In this document: in pieces, positions 43,820 to 52,739 of the stretch | Numbering within the stretch: position 1 is the stretch's first letter | Layout: each line of letters opens with the position of its first letter | From: Streptococcus sp. HMSC074B11 | GTDB taxonomy: Bacteria > Bacillota > Bacilli > Lactobacillales > Streptococcaceae | DNA length: 56,907 bases | Assembly (NCBI RefSeq): GCF_001808705.1 | Contig: NZ_KV794288.1 | Span: 25,066-81,972 of the forward strand | Reading direction: 5' to 3' | Program-made: the position numbers and the translations under genes | The notes under the pieces: model-generated | Databases searched by the model: none | What the model was told of the DNA's origin: nothing | Seen by the model: the letters and a program-made list of their open reading frames with translations, nothing else

Positions 43820-44389
43820 ATGAAACATTTAGAAATTGAAATGAAAACACTTCTAAACAAGGATGAATATCAAAGATTGCAGGAGCACTTTTCAGGAGTC
43901 ACACCTATTACACAAAAAAATTACTACCTAGACACGCCTGATTTTTACCTTCGCCAACATAAAATCGCTATGCGCATTCGTACTTTTGAAAATAGCGCTG
44001 AATTGACCATAAAAATCCCACAAAAAGTTGGAAATATGGAGTATAATCAAGATCTCAGCCTTGAGGAAGCAAACCATTGTCTTAAAGAATGTAAACTTCC
44101 ACAAGGAATGATTCTTGACGAATTGACTAGCCATGGACTTTCAACCAGTGGCTGGGTAGTTCTAGGTTGCCTAACTACAGTTCGTTACGAAAAGCAAACT
44201 CCTATCGGACTCATGGCTCTTGATCAAAGCCAATACTTTGATATTGTTGACTATGAGCTTGAATTAGAAGTGGAAGATGGCAACCAAGGAAGTCTTGATT
44301 TCCAAGAATTTTTACAAGCCAATGAAATCCATTACAAAAAAGCTCCTTCCAAATTGGTTCGTTTTATAGAAAATATGAAAAAATACTGA
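43820..44389 (+). CDS. CYTH-domain protein (triphosphate-tunnel family)
   Basis: 189 residues. The start MKHLEIEMKTLLNKDEYQRL carries the ExExK signature of CYTH triphosphate tunnel enzymes, followed by NYYLDTPDFYLRQHKIAMRIR, LTIKIPQKVG and, near the end, YELELEVEDGNQG, all with charged residues lining the tunnel. Members bind or cleave triphosphates such as thiamine triphosphate or PPPi, and some bind nucleotides. It is divergent from relQ and next to prs, a nucleotide-metabolism setting. AAGGAAAAAG precedes the ATG. Confidence 0.88.
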   Translation: MKHLEIEMKTLLNKDEYQRLQEHFSGVTPITQKNYYLDTPDFYLRQHKIAMRIRTFENSAELTIKIPQKVGNMEYNQDLSLEEANHCLKECKLPQGMILDELTSHGLSTSGWVVLGCLTTVRYEKQTPIGLMALDQSQYFDIVDYELELEVEDGNQGSLDFQEFLQANEIHYKKAPSKLVRFIENMKKY

Positions 44390-44406
44390 AATAATCTTCT
44401 TTTTTT

Positions 44407-44415
44407 GATAAAATA
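44407..44415 (+). promoter_or_regulatory. Extended -10 promoter of prs
   Basis: TGATAAAAT about 98 bases before the prs ATG. The leader can fold (TGTAG ... CTACA, roughly 44442-44478), but I recognise no riboswitch class. Confidence 0.45.
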
Positions 44416-44513
44416 AAAGGGATGAAAAATAATGGAATCTGTTGTAGAGAGCATTTATCACTAAAAGTGTTTCACTACAGCTATTCACTTAGTTTAAAGA
44501 GGACGGTTTATCG

Positions 44514-45458
44514 ATGTCAGATACAAAAAACATGAAACTTTTCGCACTATCTTCCAACCAGGAAATTGCTCAAAGAATTGCAGATGCTGCAGGTGTTCCA
44601 CTTGGAAAAGTATCATCACGCCAATTTTCAGATGGTGAGATCCAGGTTAATATTGAGGAAAGTGTTCGTGGATACGATGTTTATATTATCCAATCAACTA
44701 GTTATCCAGTAAATAACCACTTGATGGAACTTTTGATTATGGTTGATGCTTGTGTTCGTGCTAGCGCTAATACCATTAACGTTGTACTTCCATACTTCGG
44801 CTACGCTCGCCAAGACCGTATCGCTTCTTCACGCGAACCACTTACAGCAAAACTGGTTGCAAATATGTTGGTCAAAGCTGGAGTTAGTCGTGTATTGACT
44901 CTTGACCTCCATGCCGTTCAGGTTCAAGGATTCTTTGACATTCCTGTAGATAACCTCTATACAATTCCACTTTTTGCAAAACATTACTGCGATAAAGGTT
45001 TGACTGGTTCAGATGTGGTTGTTGTCAGTCCTAAAAACTCTGGTGTAAAACGTGCGCGTAGTCTTGCAGAATACCTAGATGCTCCAATTGCCATCATTGA
45101 TTATGCACAAGATGATTCTGAACGCAGCCAAGGTTACATCATCGGAGATGTCGAAGGTAAAAAGGCAATCTTGATCGATGACATTCTGAACACTGGCCGT
45201 ACCTTCTCTGAAGCTGCTAAAATCTTAGAACGTGACGGTGCAACTGAAATCTATGCGGTTTCAAGTCATGGACTATTCGTTAACGGTGCAGCAGAGTTAT
45301 TAGATGCAGCAAATATCAAGGAAATCTTGGTTACAGATTCTGTATTGACAGAAAGTAGAAAACCTAAAAACGTACAATATATCACTGCTAGCGAATTGAT
45401 TGGTGATGCTATGGTTCGAATTCATGAAAGAAAACCAGTTAGTCCACTATTTAAATAG
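44514..45458 (+). CDS. prs: Ribose-phosphate pyrophosphokinase
   Basis: 314 residues. It makes PRPP from ribose-5-phosphate and ATP. The motifs are [22 protein letters not shown] (ATP site), [41 protein letters not shown] (pyrophosphate/His loop) and [20 protein letters not shown], the PRPP-binding loop. From memory it resembles the second prs of pneumococcus. It is followed after 15 bases by a cysteine desulfurase gene and two small DUF genes on one transcript. Confidence 0.95.
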   Translation: MSDTKNMKLFALSSNQEIAQRIADAAGVPLGKVSSRQFSDGEIQVNIEESVRGYDVYIIQSTSYPVNNHLMELLIMVDACVRASANTINVVLPYFGYARQDRIASSREPLTAKLVANMLVKAGVSRVLTLDLHAVQVQGFFDIPVDNLYTIPLFAKHYCDKGLTGSDVVVVSPKNSGVKRARSLAEYLDAPIAIIDYAQDDSERSQGYIIGDVEGKKAILIDDILNTGRTFSEAAKILERDGATEIYAVSSHGLFVNGAAELLDAANIKEILVTDSVLTESRKPKNVQYITASELIGDAMVRIHERKPVSPLFK

Positions 45459-45473
45459 AAATTAGGTGAGTTT

Positions 45474-46589
45474 TTGATTTATTTGGATAATGCTGCAACG
45501 ACTCCGATGTCTTCAGTAGCTATCTCAGCAATGACTCAAGTCATGCAAGAAACTTATGGCAACCCTTCTAGTATTCATGGACATGGGCGCCAAGCAGGTA
45601 AACTATTACGAGAAGCTCGTCAAGAACTAGCAAGTTTACTAGGAACAAAGCCACAACATATATTCTTTACCACTGGTGGTACTGAAAGCAATAATACTGC
45701 TATCATCGGCTACTGCCTCCGCCATCAAAATCGTGGAAAGCACATTATCACTACTGCGATTGAGCACCATGCTGTTCTAGAACCCATCAAATACTTGGTT
45801 GAAAATTTCGGTTTTGAAGTGACTATTTTACAGCCTGAAAATCAAGAAATTACTGCAGACCAGGTCAAAAATGCACTGCGTGAAGATACCATTCTTGTTT
45901 CTACTATGTTTGCAAATAATGAAACTGGTACACTTTTACCTATTGCTGAAATTGGTGAAGTTCTAAAAAATCATCCAGCCGTCTATCATGTCGATGCGGT
46001 TCAGGCAGTTGGTAAATTAGAGATTCTTCCCGAAAAATTGGGAATTGATTTTCTTAGCGCTTCTGCACACAAATTTTATGGTCCAAAAGGAGTTGGTTTT
46101 CTCTATGCTGCATCTACAGATTTTGACTCCTACCTTCATGGTGGCGATCAAGAGCAGAAAAAAAGAGCAGGAACAGAAAATCTTCCTGCCATTGTGGGAA
46201 TGGTAGCAGCTCTAAATGATGATCTTGAAAACCAGGAACAAAACTTTAAAAAGGTTCAAAAACTAAAAGAAACATTCTTAAAGGAAATGGCTGACACAGA
46301 CTATTATCTCAATCAAGGGAAAGACCAGCTACCTTATGTCCTTAATATTGGATTCCCAGGTCAACGTAATGATCTACTACTCCTTCGTCTAGATCTTGAA
46401 GGTATTTCTATTTCAACTGGCTCTGCTTGTACTGCAGGTGTCGTTCAGGTTAGTCATGTTCTTCAGGCTTTCTACGGTGAAGACTCTCCTCGCTTACACG
46501 AATCCGTTCGCGTCAGCATTTCACCTCAAAATACAGAGCAAGAAATAATCACTCTCGCACAAACTCTAAAAGAAATCATTGGAGGTTAA
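45474..46589 (+). CDS. Cysteine desulfurase (NifS/IscS-like)
   Basis: 371 residues. A PLP enzyme taking sulfur from cysteine, probably for tRNA thiolation or Fe-S assembly. The N-terminus MIYLDNAATTPMS is typical. ATGSTESNN-type FTTGGTESNNTAI binds PLP, the PLP Lys is in SASAHKFYGPKGVGF, and the persulfide Cys is in SISTGSACTAGVVQVSHVL. The start codon is TTG at 45474 with AGGTGAG a few bases upstream; no ATG fits. It belongs to the prs operon. Confidence 0.92.
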   Translation: MIYLDNAATTPMSSVAISAMTQVMQETYGNPSSIHGHGRQAGKLLREARQELASLLGTKPQHIFFTTGGTESNNTAIIGYCLRHQNRGKHIITTAIEHHAVLEPIKYLVENFGFEVTILQPENQEITADQVKNALREDTILVSTMFANNETGTLLPIAEIGEVLKNHPAVYHVDAVQAVGKLEILPEKLGIDFLSASAHKFYGPKGVGFLYAASTDFDSYLHGGDQEQKKRAGTENLPAIVGMVAALNDDLENQEQNFKKVQKLKETFLKEMADTDYYLNQGKDQLPYVLNIGFPGQRNDLLLLRLDLEGISISTGSACTAGVVQVSHVLQAFYGEDSPRLHESVRVSISPQNTEQEIITLAQTLKEIIGG

Positions 46590-46593
46590 CTCA

Positions 46594-46941
46594 ATGGCAT
46601 TCGAAAAAACCATTAGTCTTAAAAATTGCCGTTATGATTACACACTTAGCCCAACCGTCAAAAAGTTCACTCTAAAAGATAACACTTTTTTTGAAACTAA
46701 GGTTGGTAACTATGAACTAACACGTCTTCTTGAAAAAGTTCCAAATAGTGGGGAAGGTTTCCAACTTAAGATTATCATCAACAAAGACTTAACAGGTGCA
46801 AAAATCAACATCACTGATAAATTTGGTCTACGTTTAGTCGATATCTTTAAGTCAGAAGAAACTCATATCCACCAAGAGAAATTTTACTTCTTGATGGATA
46901 GTCTTGTTGAACGTGATGTCTTTACTAAAAGCGAAAGATAG
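46594..46941 (+). CDS. DUF1831 family protein
   Basis: 115 residues. The sequence (MAFEKTISLKNCRYDYTLSP, LTRLLEKVPNSGEGFQLKII) matches the small DUF1831 proteins found next to desulfurase genes in lactic acid bacteria. It is predicted alpha/beta and soluble. ATG 46594 follows GGAGG at 8 bases. Function unknown; the constant partnership hints at a role in sulfur transfer. Confidence 0.8.
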   Translation: MAFEKTISLKNCRYDYTLSPTVKKFTLKDNTFFETKVGNYELTRLLEKVPNSGEGFQLKIIINKDLTGAKINITDKFGLRLVDIFKSEETHIHQEKFYFLMDSLVERDVFTKSER

Positions 46942-46950
46942 AAGGCAATC

Positions 46951-47166
46951 ATGTTTCGATTAACTTACAAAGACACCTATCAAGTCGATCGCGTTTTAGA
47001 ATACGAAGATTATGAAGCACTCATGCTATCACTTTCAGGCTGTGTGACTCTTCCAGATACTACTGTCATTACTTCTCTGACCTATAATGGAAAAGAAATC
47101 TATCAGGGGCTTCTGGGAAATCTCTATCGTTTTCTATCTCACTATGATTTTACGAAGATAAGCTAA
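46951..47166 (+). CDS. DUF4649-like small protein
   Basis: 71 residues: MFRLTYKDTYQVDRVLEYED then LSLSGCVTLPDTTVITSLTY. Start 9 bases after the DUF1831 gene; AGAAGGCAA serves as ribosome site. Last gene of the prs-desulfurase operon. It resembles DUF4649 of streptococci; function unknown. Confidence 0.72.
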   Translation: MFRLTYKDTYQVDRVLEYEDYEALMLSLSGCVTLPDTTVITSLTYNGKEIYQGLLGNLYRFLSHYDFTKIS

Positions 47167-47184
47167 GATTTTTCTTAGTTTTTT
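47163..47184 (+). terminator. Short terminator of the prs-desulfurase operon
   Basis: CTAAGA pairs with TCTTAG over a 4-base loop, followed by six T. It overlaps the last codons and stop of the upstream gene. Confidence 0.6.
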
Positions 47185-47191
47185 CTTGTTT

Positions 47192-47223
47192 TTGTTGATT
47201 TTTTCACAATCTTTCTATAAAAT
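47192..47223 (+). promoter_or_regulatory. rex promoter with overlapping Rex operator
   Basis: TTGATT (47195-47200), 17-base spacer, TAAAAT (47218-47223). TTGTTGATTTTTTCACAA (47192-47209) matches 14 of 18 bases of the Rex consensus, with a perfect right half, and covers the -35. This indicates autoregulation. Confidence 0.65.
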
Positions 47224-47247
47224 AGTATTTAGAAAGGTTGTGATTTT

Positions 47248-47889
47248 GTGAAAGAAAAACAGTCTGCTATTCCAAAAGCAACAGCAAAGAGACTTTCTCT
47301 TTATTATCGTATCTTTAAAAGATTTCATGCAGAAAAAATTGAAAGAGCCAACTCAAAACAAATTGCCGAGGCCATTGGTATTGACTCTGCTACTGTTAGA
47401 CGAGATTTTTCCTACTTTGGTGAACTTGGCCGCCGTGGATTTGGCTACGATGTCAAAAAACTAATGACGTTTTTTGCAGATCTTCTAAATGATAATTCTA
47501 TTACAAATGTTATGTTGGTGGGTATTGGTAATATGGGGCATGCACTCCTTCACTATCGTTTCCACGAACGAAACAAAATGAAAATCATTATGGCTTTTGA
47601 TTTGGATGATCATCCTGAAGTTGGGACAAAAACTCCTGATGGAATCCCAATTTATGGAATTTCCCAAATCAAGGATAAAATAAAGAATGCAGATGTTAAA
47701 ACTGCAATCTTAACAGTTCCGAGTGTCAAATCACAAGAAGTAGCTAATCTCCTTGTCGAAGCAGGTATTAAAGGAATTTTAAGCTTTTCACCCGTTCATC
47801 TCCAACTACCAAAAGATGTGGTAGCTCAGTATGTAGATTTAACTAGTGAATTGCAAACTCTCCTCTATTTCATGAGAAAAGAGGATTAG
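47248..47889 (+). CDS. rex: Redox-sensing transcriptional repressor Rex
   Basis: 213 residues. The N-terminal winged helix is residues about 10-80 ([41 protein letters not shown]). The C-terminal Rossmann domain has [18 protein letters not shown] for NAD(H). NADH releases Rex from DNA, so it derepresses fermentation and NADH-recycling genes when NADH is high. GTG start at 47248 with AAAGG upstream. A Rex-type operator overlaps its promoter. It precedes a glutamine-amidotransferase-type gene by 15 bases. Confidence 0.95.
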   Translation: MKEKQSAIPKATAKRLSLYYRIFKRFHAEKIERANSKQIAEAIGIDSATVRRDFSYFGELGRRGFGYDVKKLMTFFADLLNDNSITNVMLVGIGNMGHALLHYRFHERNKMKIIMAFDLDDHPEVGTKTPDGIPIYGISQIKDKIKNADVKTAILTVPSVKSQEVANLLVEAGIKGILSFSPVHLQLPKDVVAQYVDLTSELQTLLYFMRKED

Positions 47890-47904
47890 AAAGCGAAAGC
47901 ATTT

Positions 47905-48594
47905 ATGAAAAAACCAGTTATTGGGATTACAGGAAACGAAAATGCTCATCCTGATGATGAGCTTATGATGAGCTATGCTGCGAAAGGCTTTGTTGAAGGA
48001 GTCAAGGAAGCTGGGGGAATTCCCATTATCCTACCAATTGGTGATCAAGAAATGGCTAGTTACTACATTGGCTTGATTGATAAACTCATTTTAACTGGTG
48101 GACAAAATGTCGATCCAAAGTTCTATGATGAATCAAAAACGATCGATAGCGATGACTACAACCTTCAGAGAGATATTTTTGAGTTAGCTCTTATAAAAGA
48201 AGCCATTAGACAGAAGAAACCAATTTTTTCTGTTTGTCGAGGCACCCAGCTCTTTAATGTGGCTATGGGTGGGTCTCTTTATCAAGATATTGAAGACCAT
48301 TGGCAGGATACTTCAGCCGAGTATACAACTCAACGTTTAGTCACCGAGCCTGATACTATTCTTCGAGAAATCTATGGAGAAATCTCCCATATCAACTCTT
48401 TCCACCATCAGAGTATTAAGGATCTAGCTCCAAATCTCAAGGTTGTAGCTCATGATCCTAAAGATGGAATTATCGAGGCTGTTACAACAACGGATGGTTT
48501 CCCTTACCTCGGTGTTCAATGGCATCCAGAATTTCTCTTTGAAAATCGCCCCAAAGATAAAACACTTTTCGACTATGTCGTCAATGAATTGTAA
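47905..48594 (+). CDS. Class I glutamine amidotransferase-like protein (peptidase C26)
   Basis: 229 residues. Nucleophile Cys111 lies in PIFSVCRGTQLFNVAMGGSL; the partner His and Glu are in VQWHPEF. INSFHHQSIKDL and LILTGGQNVDPKFY are typical of gamma-glutamyl-GABA hydrolase (PuuD)/C26 proteins, which hydrolyse gamma-glutamyl bonds. The substrate in streptococci is unknown. It is read with rex and converges on radC. Confidence 0.88.
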   Translation: MKKPVIGITGNENAHPDDELMMSYAAKGFVEGVKEAGGIPIILPIGDQEMASYYIGLIDKLILTGGQNVDPKFYDESKTIDSDDYNLQRDIFELALIKEAIRQKKPIFSVCRGTQLFNVAMGGSLYQDIEDHWQDTSAEYTTQRLVTEPDTILREIYGEISHINSFHHQSIKDLAPNLKVVAHDPKDGIIEAVTTTDGFPYLGVQWHPEFLFENRPKDKTLFDYVVNEL

Positions 48595-48616
48595 AACCTG
48601 TATCATATACAGGTTT
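48593..48616. terminator. Bidirectional terminator between the GATase gene and radC
   Basis: AAAACCTGTAT and ATACAGGTTTT pair perfectly around a 3-base loop; six T follow on +, four on -. Confidence 0.85.
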
Positions 48617-48617
48617 T

Positions 48618-49298
48618 TTACACCAGATCCGTCTTCTCACGGTAACTAAAATAATCGGAATGTGAGACGATAAGATGATCCAATAAGACCAACCCCATTA
48701 ATTCGCAGGCTTCTTTAACAAGTTTCGTAACATGGTCATCATTTCTACTTGGCATAACAGCACCAGATGGATGATTATGAACCAGAATCACGGATGTTGC
48801 CATATGCTTTAAGGCATAATGGAGAATTTCCCTTGGTTCCGCAATACTTCTAGTAGCAGATCCAATAAAAATGGTTTGCTGATGAATAATTTGATTTTGT
48901 GTATTCAGATAGAGCGCCACTAGGTGCTCTTGTTTTTTATCTCCCAATTCTTGTTGCATCTTTTTAGCCAGTCTTTGACTACTCAGAATGCTCTCTGCCT
49001 CAATGGTTTCATGTTTGTGAATACGACTTCCAAGCTCAATCATAGCTTGCAGTTCAATAGCTTTTACTCTCCCGATTCCTGATAAACTCTGCAGTTCTTG
49101 CAAGGTCATTTTTTTTAACTCAGTTAAACTGTTTAATTGAGACAATACTTTCTGTGCAATTTCAAAAACAGTAGATTGACGAGTTCCTGTTCGTAATAAA
49201 ATGGCTAGTAATTCCTGATTACTCAAACTCTCTACTCCTTCTGTCACCAAGCGTTCCCTTGGCAAGAGCGAATCTTCTTGAAATGAAATACTGTACAT
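48618..49298 (-). CDS. radC: RadC-family (JAB1/MPN-like) protein
   Basis: 226 residues. The N-terminal helix-hairpin-helix is visible in [21 protein letters not shown]. The C-terminal JAMM-type metal motif is [19 protein letters not shown] (HxH...D). Despite the historical name, a repair role is not proven in streptococci. ATG 49298 (MYSISFQED) follows GAGGAGG at 6 bases; the upstream in-frame start is less likely. Confidence 0.92.
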   Translation of the reverse strand: MYSISFQEDSLLPRERLVTEGVESLSNQELLAILLRTGTRQSTVFEIAQKVLSQLNSLTELKKMTLQELQSLSGIGRVKAIELQAMIELGSRIHKHETIEAESILSSQRLAKKMQQELGDKKQEHLVALYLNTQNQIIHQQTIFIGSATRSIAEPREILHYALKHMATSVILVHNHPSGAVMPSRNDDHVTKLVKEACELMGLVLLDHLIVSHSDYFSYREKTDLV

Positions 49299-49361
49299 AA
49301 AAATCCTCCTCACTTTATTATTCGTGAGAAGGATGCTTAATTCGATAAAAACTAGTTATTT

Positions 49362-50645
49362 TTAGATTTTTTCAAGCGCTAGTCGTAAATCTTCAATCAA
49401 ATCATCAGCATTTTCAAGCCCGATTGAGAGACGGATTTGATTTTTAGTTACTCCTGCTGCTTCTAGATCTGAGTCAGACAACTGAGCATGTGTTGTAGTC
49501 GCGGGATGAACGACCAATGATTTAGCATCTGCTACATTGGCTAAGTTTGAAAAGATTTCTAAGTTGTCAATCACCTTACGAGCTTCTGCTTCTCCACCTT
49601 TAACGTGGAAGGTAAAGATTGAACCAACACCTTTTGGTAAGTATTTTTCAGCCAAGGCATGGTATGGACTATCTGGAAGTTTTGGATAGTTGACCTTTTC
49701 AACTCTTGGATGGTTCACAAGGAAATCAACGATTTTCTCAGCATTTTGAACATGACGTTCAACACGAAGAGAAAGTGTTTCAAGACCTTGTAAGAGCAAG
49801 AATGAGTTAAATGGTGAAAGGGCAGCTCCCATATCGCGAAGCAATTGCACGCGAGCAGCCACGATAAAAGCTGCAGCACCAACATCACGAGTATAGCTGA
49901 TATTGTGGTAGCTTGGATCTTCTTCGACTAATTGAGGGAATTTTCCTGAAGCAGCCCAGTCAAATTTGCCACTATCAACGATAACACCGCCAATAGTTGT
50001 ACCGTGTCCACCGATAAACTTAGTTGCTGAGTGAACTGCGATATCTACACCGTGAGAAAAGACATTGATGAGATAAGGTGTTGCGAAGGTATTGTCAGCA
50101 ACCAAAGGAATCTGATGTTTGTGAGCAATTTCAGCAATCTTTTCGATATCTGGAATATTGATAACCGGATTACCCAAGGTTTCAATCAAAACAAGTTTGG
50201 TATTATCTTTTATTGCTGCCTCTACTTCTTCTAAATTGTTAATATCAACAAAAGTTGTGGTGATTCCATAGCGAGGAAGAGTTTCTTTCAAGAGGTTAAA
50301 GGTACCACCGTAGATAGTTGAAGCTGCAACCACGTGGTCTCCTGCATGAGCAAGTCCAAGGATAGTATAAGTAAGAGCCGCCATCCCAGATGCTGTGGCA
50401 AGAGCACCAACACCACCTTCAAGAGCTGCAATACGCTCTTCAAAGGCTGAAGTTGTTGGGTTTGTGATACGAGTATAGATATTACCAGCCTTCTGAAGTG
50501 CAAAAAGTTCTGCACCTTCTTGTGTATCTTCAAAGACAAAGGATGTTGTTTGGTAAATTGGTACAGCACGAGACTTGGTAGTAGCGTCTACCACTTGTCC
50601 TGCATGCAATTGAAGAGTTTCAAATTTAAATTCGCGAGTCATCAT
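49362..50645 (-). CDS. metY: O-acetylhomoserine sulfhydrylase (MetY-type, Cys/Met metabolism PLP enzyme)
   Basis: 427 residues. It makes homocysteine from O-acetylhomoserine and sulfide. The N-terminus FKFETLQLHAGQVVDATTKS and ITNPTTSAFEERIAALEGG fit the O-acetylhomoserine subgroup; PLP binds Lys in DIAVHSATKFIGGHGTTIGG. The insert FDWAASGKFPQL is typical of MetY rather than MetB. Two ATGs are adjacent at 50645 and 50642, both served by GGAGGTCTG. The promoter (50673) and a 27-bp palindrome upstream (50722-50748) suggest LysR-type control. Confidence 0.9.
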   Translation of the reverse strand: MMTREFKFETLQLHAGQVVDATTKSRAVPIYQTTSFVFEDTQEGAELFALQKAGNIYTRITNPTTSAFEERIAALEGGVGALATASGMAALTYTILGLAHAGDHVVAASTIYGGTFNLLKETLPRYGITTTFVDINNLEEVEAAIKDNTKLVLIETLGNPVINIPDIEKIAEIAHKHQIPLVADNTFATPYLINVFSHGVDIAVHSATKFIGGHGTTIGGVIVDSGKFDWAASGKFPQLVEEDPSYHNISYTRDVGAAAFIVAARVQLLRDMGAALSPFNSFLLLQGLETLSLRVERHVQNAEKIVDFLVNHPRVEKVNYPKLPDSPYHALAEKYLPKGVGSIFTFHVKGGEAEARKVIDNLEIFSNLANVADAKSLVVHPATTTHAQLSDSDLEAAGVTKNQIRLSIGLENADDLIEDLRLALEKI

Positions 50646-50672
50646 CAGACCTCCAAAGATTTCATTAAATTA

Positions 50673-50748
50673 ATTGTATCATCTATGACAGTCAGTTACA
50701 AATACAACTTTGTTATATATTGGCATAAGCAATAGCTATGGCTATGCC
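50673..50748 (-). promoter_or_regulatory. metY -10 and upstream LysR-type palindrome
   Basis: On minus an extended -10 TGATACAAT (50673-50681) lies 28 bases upstream of the start codon. About 60-70 bases upstream, GGCATA ... TATGCC (50722-50748) forms a 27-bp imperfect palindrome at the position where LysR-type activators such as MtaR/CmbR bind. Confidence 0.45.
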
Positions 50749-50812
50749 TGATTAAGAAAAATAGCAATCTTTTATTAGAATTGTAGAACTTTTTTCAGAT
50801 AGTTTAAAATAT

Positions 50813-50841
50813 TTGTTTTCACTTCTCCCATACTTTATAAT
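50813..50841 (+). promoter_or_regulatory. Promoter of the VIT-family gene
   Basis: TTGTTT, 17-base spacer, TATAAT, then AAGGAGAAG and ATG at 50861. Confidence 0.7.
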
Positions 50842-50860
50842 GAATATGAAGGAGAAGACT

Positions 50861-51556
50861 ATGACAGAAATTACTCATGAAATTGATTCAAACTTTGCAG
50901 GGCGTTTAAATATCTTGCGTGCTGGTGTGCTTGGAGCCAATGACGGTATCATTTCCATCGCTGGAGTTGTTATCGGGGTTGCCAGTGCAACCAGTAATAT
51001 CTGGATTATCTTTCTCTCAGGTTTAGCAGCAATCTTAGCAGGAGCCTTCTCAATGGCTGGAGGCGAGTATGTATCAGTATCAACTCAAAAAGACACTGAG
51101 GAAGCCGCTGTAGCCCGTGAACAACTACTCTTGGATAAGGATATCGAAGCTGCAAAGAAATCCCTCTATGCTGCTTATCTTCAAAATGGTGAGTGTGACA
51201 CTTCAGCTCAACTTTTAGTCAACAAAGCCTTTTTAAAAAATCCACTTAAAGCCTTAGTTGAGGAAAAATACGGAATCGAGTATGAAGAGTTTACTAATCC
51301 TTGGCATGCTGCTACATCTAGCTTTATTGCCTTCGTACTTGGTAGCCTACCACCAATGCTTTCAATTATTATTTTCCCAAGCGAATTCAGAATTCCTGCA
51401 ACTGTCTTTATCGTAGCAATTTCTCTATTGATTACAGGTTACACCAGTGCTAAACTCGGAAAAGCCCCAACCAAAACAGCTATGATTCGTAACCTTTTTA
51501 TCGGTCTTTTAACAATGGGAGTTACCTACCTATTTGGTCAGTTGTTTAGTATTTAA
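50861..51556 (+). CDS. VIT1/CCC1-family iron/manganese transporter
   Basis: 231 residues, five predicted helices. RAGVLGANDGIISIAGVVIG and AGAFSMAGGEYVSVSTQKD are hallmark helices of the VIT family; a cytosolic helical segment (about 85-140, EEAAVAREQLLLDKDIEAAK) binds metal. The last helices are FIAFVLGSLPPML and GLLTMGVTYLFGQ. Such proteins usually export or sequester Fe2+/Mn2+. Start ATG 50861 is set by AAGGAGAAG; the longer frame from 50813 covers the promoter. Confidence 0.9.
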   Translation: MTEITHEIDSNFAGRLNILRAGVLGANDGIISIAGVVIGVASATSNIWIIFLSGLAAILAGAFSMAGGEYVSVSTQKDTEEAAVAREQLLLDKDIEAAKKSLYAAYLQNGECDTSAQLLVNKAFLKNPLKALVEEKYGIEYEEFTNPWHAATSSFIAFVLGSLPPMLSIIIFPSEFRIPATVFIVAISLLITGYTSAKLGKAPTKTAMIRNLFIGLLTMGVTYLFGQLFSI

Positions 51557-51590
51557 GAGACAAAATGATACTGGGCAAAAACTAGCTTTA

Positions 51591-51694
51591 ATGCTCTTCA
51601 AAAATCTCTTCAAACCACGTCAGCTTCGCCTTGCCGTACGCAAGTACAGCCTTCGGCTAGCTTCCTAGTTTGCTCTTTGATTTTCATTGAGTAT
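51591..51694 (+). repeat. BOX element (boxA-boxC, no boxB)
   Basis: 104 bp, opposite in orientation to the copy at 3866 and highly similar (CCACGTCAGCTTCGCC, GGCTAGCTTCCTAGTTTGC, TTTTCATTGAGTAT). It lies 34 bases after the VIT gene stop. Confidence 0.9.
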
Positions 51695-51699
51695 AAAAT

Positions 51700-51761
51700 A
51701 AAACCACACAGTGATTTCAGTCTTGAATTCCATCAAGAAGAAAGAAATACTGTGTGGTTTT
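51700..51761 (+). terminator. Long hairpin after the BOX element
   Basis: AAAACCACACAGTGATTTC (51700-51718) pairs with GAAATACTGTGTGGTTTT (51744-51761), one bulge. An inner TCTTGA/TCAAGA pair closes a second stem. T-run follows. Terminator-like, or the end of a mobile element. Confidence 0.6.
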
Positions 51762-51769
51762 TGAATAGT

Positions 51770-51937
51770 AGATATTTTAGAGGCTGGACTCTTGACTAAT
51801 TTTGTGAGATTCATAGTCACGAAGGTGAATCCTATCTCTGTTTCGACGACTTGTTTGTTCCTAACACGCACTCTTCTAAAGCAACAAATAATCTATGCTC
51901 TACCATTTTCAGGGTTCATTTGTACGATTTTATGTCC
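51770..51937 (-). pseudogene. Decayed transposase fragment
   Basis: On minus a frame reads GHKIVQMNPENGRA, stop, then RVRVRNKQVVETEIGFTFVT and MNLTKLVKSPAS. The pattern (VETEIGFTF ... MNLTKL) resembles the C-terminal end of IS1182-like transposases, but the IS family is a guess. A 9-bp inverted repeat CTATGCTCT/AGAGCATAG (51893-51901, 51951-51959) overlaps it. From 51960 to 52238 I see only non-coding sequence and no intact gene. Confidence 0.4.
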
Positions 51938-52238
51938 ATAGAACACTTAAAGAGCATAGGCGAACAGTGCATCTTCATAAGCATAGTTGGATGAAATCTA
52001 GGGTAACCAGTATGAGAATTTTCCTATAGAAACATTTGACTTGGGATACTGTCAACAAATAAACTAATCATTTAATATTCATGAGTTGTTAGAATATCAC
52101 AGAACAGAATTACTTCCAAACTTAACTGATTTATGGTATAATCTGTAACCATTACCAACTTAAAGACGCAATCATCAAGATAAGATATTAGAATTAAAAA
52201 TTGACTTTTTTCTATCAAAACAGGCAAATAAATCGCAA

Positions 52239-52739
52239 TCACTTACTTTTTTCTTTAAAAGATTCATATATTTTTTTATATACCACTTTTATATCTTTTT
52301 TCTGAGAATTCAACTCTTCATTACCGTAGTCAAAATTTGCTACTACAAATCCCTCGTCAGCATTAGAAAAAGTAAAAAATTCTATTCCAATGAGTTTATT
52401 ATGCTTAGAGTCCTCAATAGTGTCTCCTAAATTATTATTAAATTGCTTCACCTCTTCTTCACGAACTCCGAACCCCATAGCAGCTCCATTTGCAATGATG
52501 TTTGAAAATACTTCTTCTGAAGACGCTACTTCTTTTACAGTTATGAAGTATGTAGCTTCTTCTGTTTCTACTTTTTTCACTTTATTCCATTTTTCTGTAT
52601 CACTAGAAGAAACCGTATAAACTGTTAACTCCAGTGTTGGTTTATTGGTATTTTCTTTTATGATCATTTGTTTTCCAAAGAAGAAAATAGCAAGTAGCCC
52701 AGCTACAAAGATCAAAGCGATATAAATTATCTTTTTCAT
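52239..52739 (-). CDS. Membrane-anchored protein of the lactococcin-972-type operon
   Basis: 166 residues. One N-terminal membrane helix (residues 3-21) leaves an extracytoplasmic domain with EWN-like polar strands (LELTVYTVSSSDTEKWNKVK, IGIEFFTFSNADEGFVVANF). No known family recognised. It overlaps the ATPase gene by 4 bases (ATGA), so it is the third gene of that operon and probably an accessory immunity or transport protein. Confidence 0.7.
   Translation of the reverse strand: MKKIIYIALIFVAGLLAIFFFGKQMIIKENTNKPTLELTVYTVSSSDTEKWNKVKKVETEEATYFITVKEVASSEEVFSNIIANGAAMGFGVREEEVKQFNNNLGDTIEDSKHNKLIGIEFFTFSNADEGFVVANFDYGNEELNSQKKDIKVVYKKIYESFKEKSK

Noticed and set aside
44424..44538. Leader peptide (ATG after AAAAGGG) overlapping the prs start.
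   Set aside because: The purine run touches the ATG, leaving no Shine-Dalgarno spacing, and the peptide has no attenuation-type codon run.
50646..50860. T-box or SAM riboswitch upstream of metY.
   Set aside because: The leader between -10 and ATG is under 30 bases and contains no T-box or S-box core.
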